From: Igneacidithiobacillus sp041146875
GTDB lineage: Bacteria > Pseudomonadota > Gammaproteobacteria > Acidithiobacillales > Acidithiobacillaceae
Reading direction: 5' to 3'
Assembly: GCF_041146875.1 (NCBI RefSeq)
Contig: NZ_JBFRXP010000001.1
Span: forward strand, 124,001 to 188,000
Length of the DNA: 64,000 nt
Below are positions 1-8,185 of this stretch, piece after piece. The notes under the pieces were generated by a model. The model saw only the letters and a list, made by a program, of their open reading frames with translations, did no database searches and was not told the origin of the DNA. Every line of letters starts with the position of its first letter. The stretch's first letter is position 1. Both the position numbers and the translations under genes were made by a program.

Positions 1-548
1 AAAATCGCGGCTGTCGGGTAGAGGTGCTGGGTTTTCGCAATGTCTCTTTGGACCTGCAACATGAGGCTGATGCCTTTTACTCCGGTTATCTCATCCCCGG
101 ACTTTTGCCGGCGCGGGGCGATGGCAAGGTCGCCTGGGGCGAATTTGGCTCGCGGGTGCGTGGCATTTGCAGTCGCTGGGAGGCGGATCGCGGCTTCGGT
201 TTTATCCGTTTTCAGCGGGAGGTCAGCGGGCACCTGTGGGTGACAGATACCCGTCAGGATGATTCCCCCTATAGTTCGGCCTTTGTGCATATCTCTGACC
301 TACCGCGCGAACTCGACGTGGGCGACCTCCCGAGTCGCGACATCGTGCTCGAATTCGACCTCGAGCCCAGTGAAATGGAACGCGGCGGCTTTGTCGCCAA
401 GCGCTGCATGGTAGTCTATCGCTACGACGGCAAGTACAACGCTGCCCCGCGCCTTGATCATCGCGAAATGGAGTTGCTACCGGCAGCCAGTAGCGCGGCC
501 ACGGAAGAAGCAGAAGAAATCACCTCGGTGGAAGAGGCGGCTGAGTAG
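1..548 (+). CDS. 5'-truncated protein with NYN-like end and cold-shock-like domain
   Basis: The frame is open to the first base of the window, so the gene probably starts upstream; a GTG at 24 is the first start codon visible. The first ~35 residues (RVEVLGF, then L..EADAFYSGYL) resemble the last strand and helix of NYN/LabA-type PIN-like nuclease domains. Next comes a cold-shock-like stretch: RGFGFIRF resembles the RNP1 motif and AFVHISDLP the RNP2 motif. The tail is acidic (ATEEAEEITSVEEAAE). A nucleic-acid-binding or RNA-cleaving role is an inference, because the catalytic Asp residues of an NYN domain would lie outside the window. It converges on argA with only 7 bases between the stop codons, and no terminator is obvious there. 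Confidence 0.5.
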   Translation, partial: NRGCRVEVLGFRNVSLDLQHEADAFYSGYLIPGLLPARGDGKVAWGEFGSRVRGICSRWEADRGFGFIRFQREVSGHLWVTDTRQDDSPYSSAFVHISDLPRELDVGDLPSRDIVLEFDLEPSEMERGGFVAKRCMVVYRYDGKYNAAPRLDHREMELLPAASSAATEEAEEITSVEEAAE

Positions 549-555
549 TCGTAGC

Positions 556-1869
556 TCAGTTTTCCGGCAGACGGCGCAGAAAGATCCCACTGCGCCGCTG
601 CAGGTTATACAGCGCTTGTTTCGGCATGGGCAGTTCCTTCAAGGTGCCACGGCGGAACGCGCGCTCAAGAAACCAATGACTGCTTTGAGTGCTGAGTACA
701 AAGACGTCTTGCAAGCCTAGTTTGCGCGCGCTGGCAATCCCATAATCCAGAAGCTGTTCGCCCCGGCCCTCCTCGCGATACTGCTCATCCACCGCCAGGC
801 AAGCAATTTCCGCCATCCCGTGCTCGGGATAGGGGTAGACGGCCACGCAGCCAATTACTTTGCCGTCGCGCTCCATAACGGTAAATTGCTCCACTTCGCG
901 CTCCAGGCGCTCACGTCCACGGCGTACGAGAATTCCCGCTTCCTCCAGTGGACGGATCAGGGCCATGATTCCCGGAATATCGGCACGGGTTGCCACGCGC
1001 AGGTGTTCGAAGGGGTCGCGCGAGATCATCGTGCCCAGGCCGTCGCGGGTAAAGAGCTCGCGGAGTAGGGCGCCATCCTCTTGACGAGGGATCACGTGTA
1101 CCCGCTCGATGCCGGCACGACAGGCCCTTTCAGCACTGAGTAGATGCTCGCGGATCGCCTCCGGGAGAGGGTCTTGCAAAAGCGTTGGGATCTCGGAAAG
1201 CACGACCTGGCGCAATAGCTCGCCCTTGCTGTTGAATACCCCGGTAAAATCGGCATAAAAGATCAACTTGGCTGCTTTCAGGGCGATGGCCGTAGCCACG
1301 GCGATGTCCTCGGCGCGGATGTTGAACAGGGTGCCGGTAGGCGAGACGCCGATGGGGGAGAGCAATACCACCTCATCGGCGGCGAGATGACGATTGATGG
1401 CCTCGACGGCGACGCGCCGTACCTCACCGGTGTATTGATAGTCGACCCCGGCGAGAATGCCAATCGGCTGGGCGATGACGAAGTTGCCACTGCTTACCTG
1501 CAGGCCGGCATGGGCCATGGGCGAGTCCAGTCGTCCCTCAGAAAGCATGGCTTCTACCTGCAAACGGGCACCGCCAACCGCCGGGATCAAGCGCTCCATG
1601 ATCGCCTCTGCGGTGATGCGCCGGCCATCCACGCGCTCCGAGGTCAAGCCGTCGCGCGCCAGGGCCGCGTCGATTTGTGGACCGGCGCCATGCACCAGCA
1701 CTACATTGATCCCCAAACTATTCAGCAGGGCGATGTCCTGGGCGATATTCCAGAAATGACCATCGGCAATGACATCGCCACCAAAATTGATGACGAAGGT
1801 CTGCCCACGGAAACGATGGATGTAGGGCGACGATTCGCGAAAGTGGCGAACGAAGGCGTTCTTGGGCAT
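556..1869 (-). CDS. argA: amino-acid N-acetyltransferase (N-acetylglutamate synthase)
   Basis: This enzyme acetylates glutamate with acetyl-CoA, the first step of arginine synthesis in the cytoplasm. At 437 aa it has the classical ArgA layout. An amino-acid-kinase-like domain fills about residues 1-290 (FVINFGGDVI, VLVHGAGPQID, LLSPIGVSPTGTLFNI), and a GNAT acetyltransferase domain fills about 295-437 (ACLAVDEQYREEGRGEQLL is the acetyl-CoA loop region). The kinase-like domain in this family binds arginine for feedback inhibition. The start ATG at 1869 gives MPKNAFVRHFRESSPYIHRF, a typical ArgA N-terminus. bolA lies immediately upstream on the same strand with 8 bases between, so the two are probably co-transcribed from the yciI side. 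Length and motifs leave little doubt. Confidence 0.96.
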   Translation of the reverse strand: MPKNAFVRHFRESSPYIHRFRGQTFVINFGGDVIADGHFWNIAQDIALLNSLGINVVLVHGAGPQIDAALARDGLTSERVDGRRITAEAIMERLIPAVGGARLQVEAMLSEGRLDSPMAHAGLQVSSGNFVIAQPIGILAGVDYQYTGEVRRVAVEAINRHLAADEVVLLSPIGVSPTGTLFNIRAEDIAVATAIALKAAKLIFYADFTGVFNSKGELLRQVVLSEIPTLLQDPLPEAIREHLLSAERACRAGIERVHVIPRQEDGALLRELFTRDGLGTMISRDPFEHLRVATRADIPGIMALIRPLEEAGILVRRGRERLEREVEQFTVMERDGKVIGCVAVYPYPEHGMAEIACLAVDEQYREEGRGEQLLDYGIASARKLGLQDVFVLSTQSSHWFLERAFRRGTLKELPMPKQALYNLQRRSGIFLRRLPEN

Positions 1870-1877
1870 GCAGTGCG

Positions 1878-2186
1878 TCAGGAGCTGAGGGGAATTGTGC
1901 GCTGTTGCGGACGTTTCTGTGCGCGTGCCTCGGCCTCTTCTGGCGTCAGCGTCTGCAGGGCAAAGGCATGGATACTCTCGCCGATGCCATCTACCGCGGC
2001 ATAGACCAGACGGTGGCGGGCAAGAGGGTTCAGACCGGAAAACTTGTCGCTGACGATGCGTAGCTCGAAATGTCCACCCTCGCCGCCGGCGGCGTGGCCC
2101 GCATGCGCCTCGCTGCGATCGCGAATTTCCAGTTCCTGTGGTTGCAGAGCAGCGCGCACGGCGCCTTCAATGGCTTCCTTGTTCAT
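1878..2186 (-). CDS. bolA: BolA family protein
   Basis: A 102-aa BolA-fold protein. In this family a helix-turn-helix-like surface and a conserved His allow partnership with monothiol glutaredoxins, sharing a [2Fe-2S] cluster; some members also act as regulators. The conserved core is visible: HFELRIVSDKFSGLNPLARH, then a helix, then IHAFALQTLTPEE. I chose ATG 2186 (MNKEAIEGAVRAAL) because it overlaps the yciI stop codon as ATGA and fits the family length. An upstream in-frame start would add 26 residues that overlap yciI and do not resemble BolA. The pairing yciB-yciI-bolA is a common proteobacterial neighbourhood. Confidence 0.88.
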   Translation of the reverse strand: MNKEAIEGAVRAALQPQELEIRDRSEAHAGHAAGGEGGHFELRIVSDKFSGLNPLARHRLVYAAVDGIGESIHAFALQTLTPEEAEARAQKRPQQRTIPLSS

Positions 2187-2482
2187 CAAAACACCACCTT
2201 GTAGGGACGCACGCTGACGTCTGCATAAACACCGTGACTGAGATAGGGTTCTGCGGCCGCCCAATGCTGGGCATCGGCCAGCGAATCGAAGCGCGCAATG
2301 ATCAAGCTGCCGGTAAAGCCAGCGTCGCCCGGTTCCTCGCTATCGATAGCCGGGAATGGTCCCGCGCTGAGCAAACGCCCTTCGGATTGCAGTTGATGCA
2401 AACGCGCCAGGTGTTCAGTGCGTACCTGTTTGCGCAGTTCCAGCGAGTTTGGATTATCGATGCCGATGATGCAGTAATACAT
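2186..2482 (-). CDS. yciI: YciI-like protein
   Basis: A 98-aa protein of the YciI family, a dimeric ferredoxin-like fold related to muconolactone isomerase, with a conserved His-Asp pair suggesting unknown enzymatic activity. Seen here: MYYCIIGIDNPNSLELRKQV at the N-terminus, GRLLSAGPFPA in the middle, and SLIIARFDSLADAQHWAAAEPY at the end (the last 22 residues are given in two overlapping family blocks). I chose ATG 2482 because a GGGGG ribosome-binding run lies 6 bases upstream and the family starts there. An ATG at 2494 would add MGAC. The stop overlaps the bolA start. Physiological role unknown. Confidence 0.85.
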   Translation of the reverse strand: MYYCIIGIDNPNSLELRKQVRTEHLARLHQLQSEGRLLSAGPFPAIDSEEPGDAGFTGSLIIARFDSLADAQHWAAAEPYLSHGVYADVSVRPYKVVF

Positions 2483-2526
2483 GCAAGCCCCCATAAACGA
2501 ATGGCCTCAGTCTAGCACAGGCGCCC

Positions 2527-3084
2527 CTACTGCGAATCCTTGCCGTGCAGTGCATCAGCGGGGAGGGCGCGGCTGATGAGGACGGCCTGATAAATGACGA
2601 AGAGCACGGTAAGGATCAACAACCCGAAGAGCTTGAAGTCCACCCAGATAGACGTGGGAACCGTATAGGCAACCAGTAGGTTCAAGGCCGCCAGTACGAC
2701 AAAAAAAACGATCCAGTAGCGATTCAGCCGGCGCCAGAAACTATTGGGTAGGGCTACCGGTAGCTGGGCGCCCATGAGGCGCTGCAATAAGGGCGTTTCA
2801 CGCCAATGGGTCCACAGCAGGGCGAGGGCAAAGAGGAAGTAGAGAATGCTCGGCTTCCATTTAATGAAGGTGGCGTTATGGAAATAGATGGTCAGGCCGC
2901 CAAAGATCAGAATCAGCAGGGTAGAAATCCAGGTCATGCTTTCTATCTTTCCTTGGCGCCACCACTGCCAGAGCATAAGCAGTACGGAGGCGACGATGAG
3001 CACCTCGGTGGCGAAATAGATGCCATGGATCTTATAGGCTACAAAAAAGAGGATGACGGGCAAAAAATCGATTAAGAGTTTCAT
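2527..3084 (-). CDS. yciB: inner membrane-spanning protein YciB (septation protein A)
   Basis: A 185-aa integral inner-membrane protein of the YciB/IspZ family. About five hydrophobic segments are visible: residues ~3-20, 22-42, 50-68, 75-92, 118-140 and 148-170, with some ambiguity over which span the membrane. The family signature is present: KLLIDFLPVILFFVAYK at the start and an internal STLLILIFGGLTIYFHNATF stretch. In enterobacteria YciB is linked to septation and envelope synthesis, but its biochemical role is uncertain. It heads the minus-strand run yciB-yciI-bolA-argA. The divergent DUF815 ATPase gene starts 63 bases away. Confidence 0.93.
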   Translation of the reverse strand: MKLLIDFLPVILFFVAYKIHGIYFATEVLIVASVLLMLWQWWRQGKIESMTWISTLLILIFGGLTIYFHNATFIKWKPSILYFLFALALLWTHWRETPLLQRLMGAQLPVALPNSFWRRLNRYWIVFFVVLAALNLLVAYTVPTSIWVDFKLFGLLILTVLFVIYQAVLISRALPADALHGKDSQ

Positions 3085-3146
3085 GAAAAGGCCAAAGCGG
3101 GTAGGGTGACGGGCTCAGTGTAGCGATCTGTGGGAGACTTTGCCTA

Positions 3147-4013
3147 GTGGAACCAGAAGAGTGGTTGTTGCCGTTGTTGCACGCCTTGGGGCAGCGAGCG
3201 GATGCCGAGTTACCCGACTTTAGCCGGCAGCGCGCGGCGCGCTGGCGTCGTCAGCGCCTGGGCGGGCGCCTGGAGGGGCTGGAGCGCCTGGATCTACCGC
3301 ATCTCGATAGCCTGCTTGGTATTGAGGAAATTAAGCACACCCTGGAGACCAATACGCGCCAGTTCGTTGCTGGTTTGCCGGCCAACGATGCGTTGCTCTG
3401 GGGTGGACGCGGTACCGGCAAGTCATCGCTGGTAAAGGCGTTACTGCACGCCTATGCCGAGCAGGGTTTGCGCCTGGTCGAGATCGATAGCCAGGCGGTA
3501 CTGGACTTGCCGGAAGTCCTCTCGGCCATCACCCGTGCTGATCCCGAGGAAAAATACCGCTTTATGCTGTTCTGTGATGACCTTTCCTTTGGTTCGGATG
3601 ACCCTGCCTATCGCTCGTTAAAGTCACTGCTGGATGGCGGTGTCGAGGCACGCCCCGCGAATGTTTTGCTGTATGCCACCAGCAATCGACGCCATCTCTT
3701 ACCCCGGCATTTTTCTGAAAATGAAGAGTACCACCGCCATGGCGAGGAGATCATTGCCGGCGAGACGGCGGAAGAAAAGATCAGTCTATCCGAGCGCTTC
3801 GGCCTCTGGCTCGGCTTCTATCCCTTCGACCAGAAGCAATATTTGGCCATTGTTGGGCAACATCTACAGCTGTTGGGCAATGCCGATGCCGAAGGCGAAT
3901 GGCGGGAGGAAGCCCTGCGCTGGGCGCTACAGCGTGGCTCGCGCAGCGGCCGCGTCGCCCAGCACTTTGCCCGCCATTGGGTCGGTAGCCGTGGCCTACA
4001 AGGCCCCGGCTGA
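3147..4013 (+). CDS. DUF815-family AAA-type ATPase
   Basis: A 288-aa P-loop ATPase. The Walker A motif is LLWGGRGTGKSSLVKAL (about residues 83-99) and the Walker B-like motif is FMLFCDDLSF (~135-144). A sensor-like LLYATSNRRHL follows, then SENEEYH and ERFGLWLGFYPFDQ, which are characteristic of the DUF815 family. The gene begins with GTG at 3147; no upstream ATG in frame fits. Family members are widespread in proteobacteria and their substrate is unknown, so no pathway can be given. It is convergent with suhB (4 bases between stop codons) and divergent from yciB. Confidence 0.88.
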   Translation: MEPEEWLLPLLHALGQRADAELPDFSRQRAARWRRQRLGGRLEGLERLDLPHLDSLLGIEEIKHTLETNTRQFVAGLPANDALLWGGRGTGKSSLVKALLHAYAEQGLRLVEIDSQAVLDLPEVLSAITRADPEEKYRFMLFCDDLSFGSDDPAYRSLKSLLDGGVEARPANVLLYATSNRRHLLPRHFSENEEYHRHGEEIIAGETAEEKISLSERFGLWLGFYPFDQKQYLAIVGQHLQLLGNADAEGEWREEALRWALQRGSRSGRVAQHFARHWVGSRGLQGPG

Positions 4014-4016
4014 GGC

Positions 4017-4808
4017 TCAGCGCGCGGGAAGTTCCTTTTGGATCTGCTGCAAGAGCTGCGCGTGAATGCGTAGGTTGCCACCGACGATATTGCCGGACTG
4101 AAAAAAATCCTGTTCGCCATGGAAGTCGGTAGCTAAACCGCCGGCCTCCTGAATGAGCAGTGTTCCCGCGGCAATGTCCCAGGGTTTTAAATGAAACTCC
4201 CAAAAGCCATCGTAGCGTCCCGCCGCAACGTAGGCGAGGTCGAGGGCGGCAGAACCGGCGCGACGCAGGCCGGCGGTTTTCTGCATCAAGTTCTTGAAGA
4301 TCGCTATGTATTCATCGAGATAGCTGAAATCGCGGAAGGGAAAACCGGTGGCAATAAGACTATCGTCGAGTTCGCGGCGCTGACTCACGCGCAAGCGCCG
4401 GTCATTGAGGTGCGCGCCGCCGCCACGGCTGGCGGTAAAAAGTTCGTTGCGCAGCGGGTCGTAGACGACGGCGTGTTCCATACGATTATTCCGTCGCACA
4501 CCAATGGAGACCGCAAGGCTGGGTACCGCATGAATGAAATTGGTGGTGCCATCTAGGGGGTCAATGATCCATTCAAATTCCCGATCCTCAATGCGCGTGC
4601 CTTCCTCGGCGAGGATGCCATGGTCTGGGTACGCACGCTGAATGATTTCGACAATGGCAGCCTCGGCGCGCTGATCGATTTCCGTAACAAAATCGTGCGG
4701 GCCCTTGCTGGCAACGCGAATTTCGTTGACGCGGTCGATGCTGCGGTTAATGATGTCGCCTGCCTTGCGGGCAGCGCGGATCGCGGTTACAAGAATAGGA
4801 TGTTGCAT
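4017..4808 (-). CDS. suhB: inositol-1-monophosphatase family protein SuhB
   Basis: A 263-aa Mg2+-dependent phosphatase of the inositol monophosphatase superfamily. The metal-binding motifs are intact: ILAEEGTR (Glu ligand), IIDPLDGTTNFIHAVP (DPxDGT), and KPWDIAAGTLLIQEAGG near the C-terminus. In Gammaproteobacteria SuhB also joins the ribosomal-RNA antitermination complex with Nus factors; whether that holds here cannot be told from sequence. The start ATG at 4808 gives MQHPILVTAIRAARKAG, the usual N-terminus. It is divergent from trmJ with only 26 bases between, the same pairing seen beside the isc cluster in other Gammaproteobacteria, so the two promoters must overlap the other gene's leader. 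Confidence 0.95.
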   Translation of the reverse strand: MQHPILVTAIRAARKAGDIINRSIDRVNEIRVASKGPHDFVTEIDQRAEAAIVEIIQRAYPDHGILAEEGTRIEDREFEWIIDPLDGTTNFIHAVPSLAVSIGVRRNNRMEHAVVYDPLRNELFTASRGGGAHLNDRRLRVSQRRELDDSLIATGFPFRDFSYLDEYIAIFKNLMQKTAGLRRAGSAALDLAYVAAGRYDGFWEFHLKPWDIAAGTLLIQEAGGLATDFHGEQDFFQSGNIVGGNLRIHAQLLQQIQKELPAR

Positions 4809-4834
4809 GACAACCTTGGCTCGGGATTCAAGAC

Positions 4835-5620
4835 ATGAGCGAGTATAGAGAAAAGCAGTCTCTCCTGCACGGGGCCGACGATCTGTTGTCGCGCATCCGC
4901 GTGGTGCTGGTTGAACCCAGCCACCCAGGTAATATTGGCTCGACAGCGCGGGCGATGAAGGTGATGGGCCTCACGCGCCTGGTTCTCGTGCGGCCAAGAT
5001 TTTTTCCCCACCTAGATGCCACGGCATTGGCGTCGGGCGCCGAAGATTTGCTGCAGCAAGCGGAGCTGCACGATGATTTATTGAGCGCCATTGGTGACTG
5101 CCAGCGGGTCTATGGCACCACTGCGCGTGATCGCCACATCCAGTGGCCGCAGTTGGACGCCCGCCAGGCGGCATCGGAGATAGTGGCACAAGCTATGCAA
5201 GCACCCGTAGCGTTGCTCTTTGGGCGAGAGAGCAGCGGCCTGAGCAATAGCGAGTTGGATCTCTGCCAAACCCTGATTCAGATACCGACGGGCGATCTCT
5301 ACCATTCTTTGAATCTCGCCCAAGCGGTTCAGATCATTGCCTATGAGTTACAGATGGCCAGCCGCTTGCCCGTTCCAAGGCAGGACGGGTTGCCCGAGCA
5401 GGAGGCTCAGGTTGACGATCGCGAGGGCTTTTACGAGCAGATGCGTGCGGTCTTGCTCGCCAGCGGTTTCCTGCAGGCCCCGCGCGAAGAACACATGATG
5501 CGTCGCCTGCGTCGCCTCTTCGACCGCGCCCATCCCAGCCGTAATGAGATCGACATCCTGCGTGGGATTCTTACAGAAATCACCCGCTGGGCGACACGCG
5601 CGTCGCGCGAGGGACGCTGA
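4835..5620 (+). CDS. trmJ: tRNA (cytidine/uridine-2'-O-)-methyltransferase TrmJ
   Basis: A 261-aa SPOUT-class methyltransferase that 2'-O-methylates position 32 of several tRNAs using S-adenosylmethionine. The three knot motifs are visible: VEPSHPGNIGSTARAMKVMG (motif 1), LLFGRESSGLSNSEL (motif 2) and IPTGDLYHSLNLAQAVQII (motif 3). The C-terminal extension typical of TrmJ (EEHMMRRLRRLFDRA...NEIDILRGIL) is present. The stop codon overlaps the cysE start by one base, so the two are translationally coupled. trmJ is often the gene just before iscR in proteobacteria. Confidence 0.95.
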   Translation: MSEYREKQSLLHGADDLLSRIRVVLVEPSHPGNIGSTARAMKVMGLTRLVLVRPRFFPHLDATALASGAEDLLQQAELHDDLLSAIGDCQRVYGTTARDRHIQWPQLDARQAASEIVAQAMQAPVALLFGRESSGLSNSELDLCQTLIQIPTGDLYHSLNLAQAVQIIAYELQMASRLPVPRQDGLPEQEAQVDDREGFYEQMRAVLLASGFLQAPREEHMMRRLRRLFDRAHPSRNEIDILRGILTEITRWATRASREGR

Positions 5621-6357
5621 TGTCCTTGCGTGATGACCTCGATGCCATCTTCGCCCGCGACCCTGCGGCCCGTAATCGTTTTGAGGTAGTACTTACCTAC
5701 CCTGGCGTGCACGCGCTGTTGATCTACCGCGTCTCGCACTGGGCCTGGTGCCATGGCTGGCGCCTTTTTGCCCGCATTCTCTCTGGCATTGGCCGTTGGG
5801 CGACGGGCATTGAAATCCACCCCGGCGCCCAAATTGGCGCCCGCTTCTTTATCGATCACGGCATGGGGGTGGTGATTGGCGAAACTGCGGAAATTGGCGA
5901 TGACTGTACCCTCTACCACGGCGTGACTCTGGGGGGCACCTCTTGGCAACCGGGCAAGCGCCATCCCACCCTGGGCAACGGTGTGATCGTTGGCGCGGGC
6001 GCCAAAGTGCTCGGGCCGATTCGTGTGGGCGACAATGCCCGCATCGGCTCCAATGCGGTGGTGGTGAAAGATGTGCCCAATGCTGCGACGGTAGTGGGTA
6101 TACCCGGCCGCGTGGTGAACAAGGGAACTGCTGACACCCATTTCGATGCCTATGGTCTGACCGGGCAGATGCCAGACCCGGTGGCCAGAGCGGTGGAATG
6201 CATGCTCGAACACATGCAACACCAAGACAAAGAGCTGGCGGAATTGCGCGAGCAGCTGGCGGCACTCCGTCCCCAGGCGAGCAGCATCAAAATTGAAGAA
6301 AGCCCAGACTGCGCGCTCGATGATCTTGGGTCGGGAACGTCTGGGCGGAATAGTTGA
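5620..6357 (+). CDS. cysE: serine O-acetyltransferase
   Basis: Makes O-acetylserine from serine and acetyl-CoA, the committed step to cysteine. The 245-aa protein is the short bacterial type. A short helical N-terminus is followed by a left-handed beta-helix of hexapeptide repeats (HPGAQIGARFFIDHGMGVVI, GETAEIGDDCTLYHGVTLGG, IRVGDNARIGSNAVVVKDVP) with the catalytic His-Asp region around FIDHGMG. The C-terminal tail (~200-245) is divergent. Its place directly before iscR makes sense: cysteine is the sulfur donor of IscS. Its last codons overlap the predicted iscR promoter and IscR site. Confidence 0.95.
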   Translation: MSLRDDLDAIFARDPAARNRFEVVLTYPGVHALLIYRVSHWAWCHGWRLFARILSGIGRWATGIEIHPGAQIGARFFIDHGMGVVIGETAEIGDDCTLYHGVTLGGTSWQPGKRHPTLGNGVIVGAGAKVLGPIRVGDNARIGSNAVVVKDVPNAATVVGIPGRVVNKGTADTHFDAYGLTGQMPDPVARAVECMLEHMQHQDKELAELREQLAALRPQASSIKIEESPDCALDDLGSGTSGRNS

Positions 6358-6381
6358 CTAATTCAGTAGGGATAGTAGGAT
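6350..6381 (+). promoter_or_regulatory. iscR promoter with IscR type-1 binding site
   Basis: A -35-like TTGACT (6354-6359) and a -10-like TAGGAT (6376-6381) are separated by 16 bases. Bases 6350-6374 match the published IscR type-1 consensus (ATASYYGACTRWWWYAGTCRRSTAT) at all of the first 18 positions and at 21 of 25 overall. The site covers the -35 element, so [2Fe-2S]-IscR should repress the operon, as in E. coli. The match was made by eye. Confidence 0.7.
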
Positions 6382-6407
6382 AGGCCTCGAAGCAGGAGGG
6401 GACAGAA

Positions 6408-6896
6408 ATGAAGTTGACGACCAAGGGTCGCTATGCCGTTACGGCTATGCTCGACCTCGCATTGCACGCGGAGGACGAGGTGGTGACGGTGGCGGATATT
6501 TCGCGGCGTCAGCAAATTTCTGTGGCCTATCTGGAGCAGCTTTTCGGGCGGTTACGCAAGCATGGCTTGGTCGAGAGCGTGCGCGGCCCAGGCGGTGGAT
6601 ATCGTCTAGGGCAGGCGGGTGCGAATGTGCCGGTGGATGAAATCATTCGCGCGGTCAACGAATCGATCAACACCACCCAATGCGGTGGCGATCCAGTGCA
6701 ATGCTGCAAAGGTGAGGGGCAGCAATGTCTGACCCATGATCTCTGGGAGGCCCTTGGGCAGGAGATCAATCGCTTTTTGAGCGGTATTACTCTCGCCCAG
6801 TTGGTACGCGAACAGCAGACTAAGCTGCAGCAACAAGTTTCTTTGCCGTTACGAATGACGGAGCGCGGGCGTCAACAACGTCCGGCCCATGGGTAA
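6408..6896 (+). CDS. iscR: Rrf2-family Fe-S cluster regulator IscR
   Basis: A 162-aa winged-helix regulator that senses cluster supply. The N-terminus MKLTTKGRYAVTAMLDLALH and the recognition region RRQQISVAYLEQLFGRLRKH are typical. Cluster ligands are visible: C92, C99 or C100, C107 and H110, in QCGGDPVQCC...QQCLTHDLW. The spacing between the Cys residues is slightly wider than in E. coli IscR (C92, C98, C104, H107). A strong GGAGGGG ribosome-binding site lies before ATG 6408. It heads the isc operon and probably represses it through the site at 6350-6374. Confidence 0.96.
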   Translation: MKLTTKGRYAVTAMLDLALHAEDEVVTVADISRRQQISVAYLEQLFGRLRKHGLVESVRGPGGGYRLGQAGANVPVDEIIRAVNESINTTQCGGDPVQCCKGEGQQCLTHDLWEALGQEINRFLSGITLAQLVREQQTKLQQQVSLPLRMTERGRQQRPAHG

Positions 6897-6907
6897 GCGA
6901 GGTGGAT

Positions 6908-8161
6908 ATGAGTGCAGTGCAGGCAGACAAGGTGCGCAGTCCCGCGGTACGGGAACGGCCCATTTATCTGGACTATCAGGCAACGACCCCGGTCGACCCG
7001 TTGGTCGTCGAGGCGATGTTGCCGTATCTGACGCAGAATTTCGGCAATGCGGCCAGTCGCTCCCATAGCTATGGTTGGTCCGCTGAAGAGGCGGTGGAGA
7101 AGGCGCGTGGGCAGGTAGCCGCGGCCATTCATGCCGATCCTAAGGAGATTGTCTGGACCTCCGGCGCCACGGAAGCCAGCAACTTGGCCATCAAAGGTGC
7201 TGCGCACTTTTACTCAGGCAAGGGTAAGCACGTAATTACTTTGCGTACTGAGCACAAGGCAACGCTGGATACCTGTAGGCAATTGGAGCGCGAAGGTTTC
7301 GAGGTGACCTATCTCGACGTGCAGGAAAATGGCCTGGTGGATCTCGATGCCTTCCGTGCCGCTCTGCGCCCGGATACGGTGCTGGCCTCTGTGCTCTTCG
7401 TGAACAACGAGATCGGCGTGATTCAGCCTATGGAAGAGATCGGCAAGATCCTGCGCGAGCATAAAATCGTCTTCCACGTCGATGCCGTGCAGGCGCTCGG
7501 CAAAGTGCCGGTAGATGTCGAGGCCATTCAGGCTGATTTAATGAGTCTTTCGGCGCATAAGATTTATGGACCCAAGGGCATTGGTGCCCTCTACGTGCGG
7601 CGTAAGCCGCGGGTGCGAATCGAGGCACAGATCCATGGTGGTGGTCATGAGCGCGGTATGCGTTCGGGTACCCTGCCTACGCATCAAATCGTCGGAATGG
7701 GCGCCGCCGCAGAACTTGCGGTGCGCAGCATGGAGAGCGATGGCCGGCGTATTCGCCAACTCCGTGATCGCCTGCTCGAAGGCATCATGAGTCGGGTGGA
7801 CGAAGTCTATATTAATGGTGATATGGAGCACCGTGTACCCCACAACCTCAATCTGAGCTTTGCCTTTGTGGAAGGCGAATCGCTGATCATGGCGCTCAAG
7901 GGTATTGCGGTATCGAGTGGCTCGGCCTGTACCTCGGCAAGTCTCGAGCCATCCTATGTGCTGCGTGCCTTGGGTAAGTCCGACGAACTGGCGCACAGTT
8001 CTATCCGTTTCGGCATCGGGCGGTACAGCACCGAAGAGGAGATCGACGAGACCATCGAATTGGTCGCCTCCAAGGTGGGAAAATTGCGTGAGCTTTCGCC
8101 CCTATGGGAGATGCACCTGGAAGGCATCGATCTAAATTCCGTGCAGTGGGCGGCACACTGA
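6908..8161 (+). CDS. iscS: cysteine desulfurase IscS
   Basis: A PLP enzyme (417 aa from ATG 6908) that removes sulfur from cysteine as a persulfide and passes it to IscU, and probably also toward MnmA in the same run. The PLP-binding Lys lies in LSAHKIYGPKGIGALY; the persulfide-carrying Cys is in the mobile loop SSGSACTSASLEPSYVL. Other family motifs are IYLDYQATTPVDP and TSGATEASNLAIKGAA. A GTG at 6902 in the same frame would add two residues; I prefer ATG 6908 because GAGG sits at normal spacing. Compared with E. coli IscS it has an extra ~13-residue N-terminal extension before the core. Confidence 0.97.
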   Translation: MSAVQADKVRSPAVRERPIYLDYQATTPVDPLVVEAMLPYLTQNFGNAASRSHSYGWSAEEAVEKARGQVAAAIHADPKEIVWTSGATEASNLAIKGAAHFYSGKGKHVITLRTEHKATLDTCRQLEREGFEVTYLDVQENGLVDLDAFRAALRPDTVLASVLFVNNEIGVIQPMEEIGKILREHKIVFHVDAVQALGKVPVDVEAIQADLMSLSAHKIYGPKGIGALYVRRKPRVRIEAQIHGGGHERGMRSGTLPTHQIVGMGAAAELAVRSMESDGRRIRQLRDRLLEGIMSRVDEVYINGDMEHRVPHNLNLSFAFVEGESLIMALKGIAVSSGSACTSASLEPSYVLRALGKSDELAHSSIRFGIGRYSTEEEIDETIELVASKVGKLRELSPLWEMHLEGIDLNSVQWAAH

Positions 8162-8185
8162 TTCTGAGAGAATGGGAGACAAATC

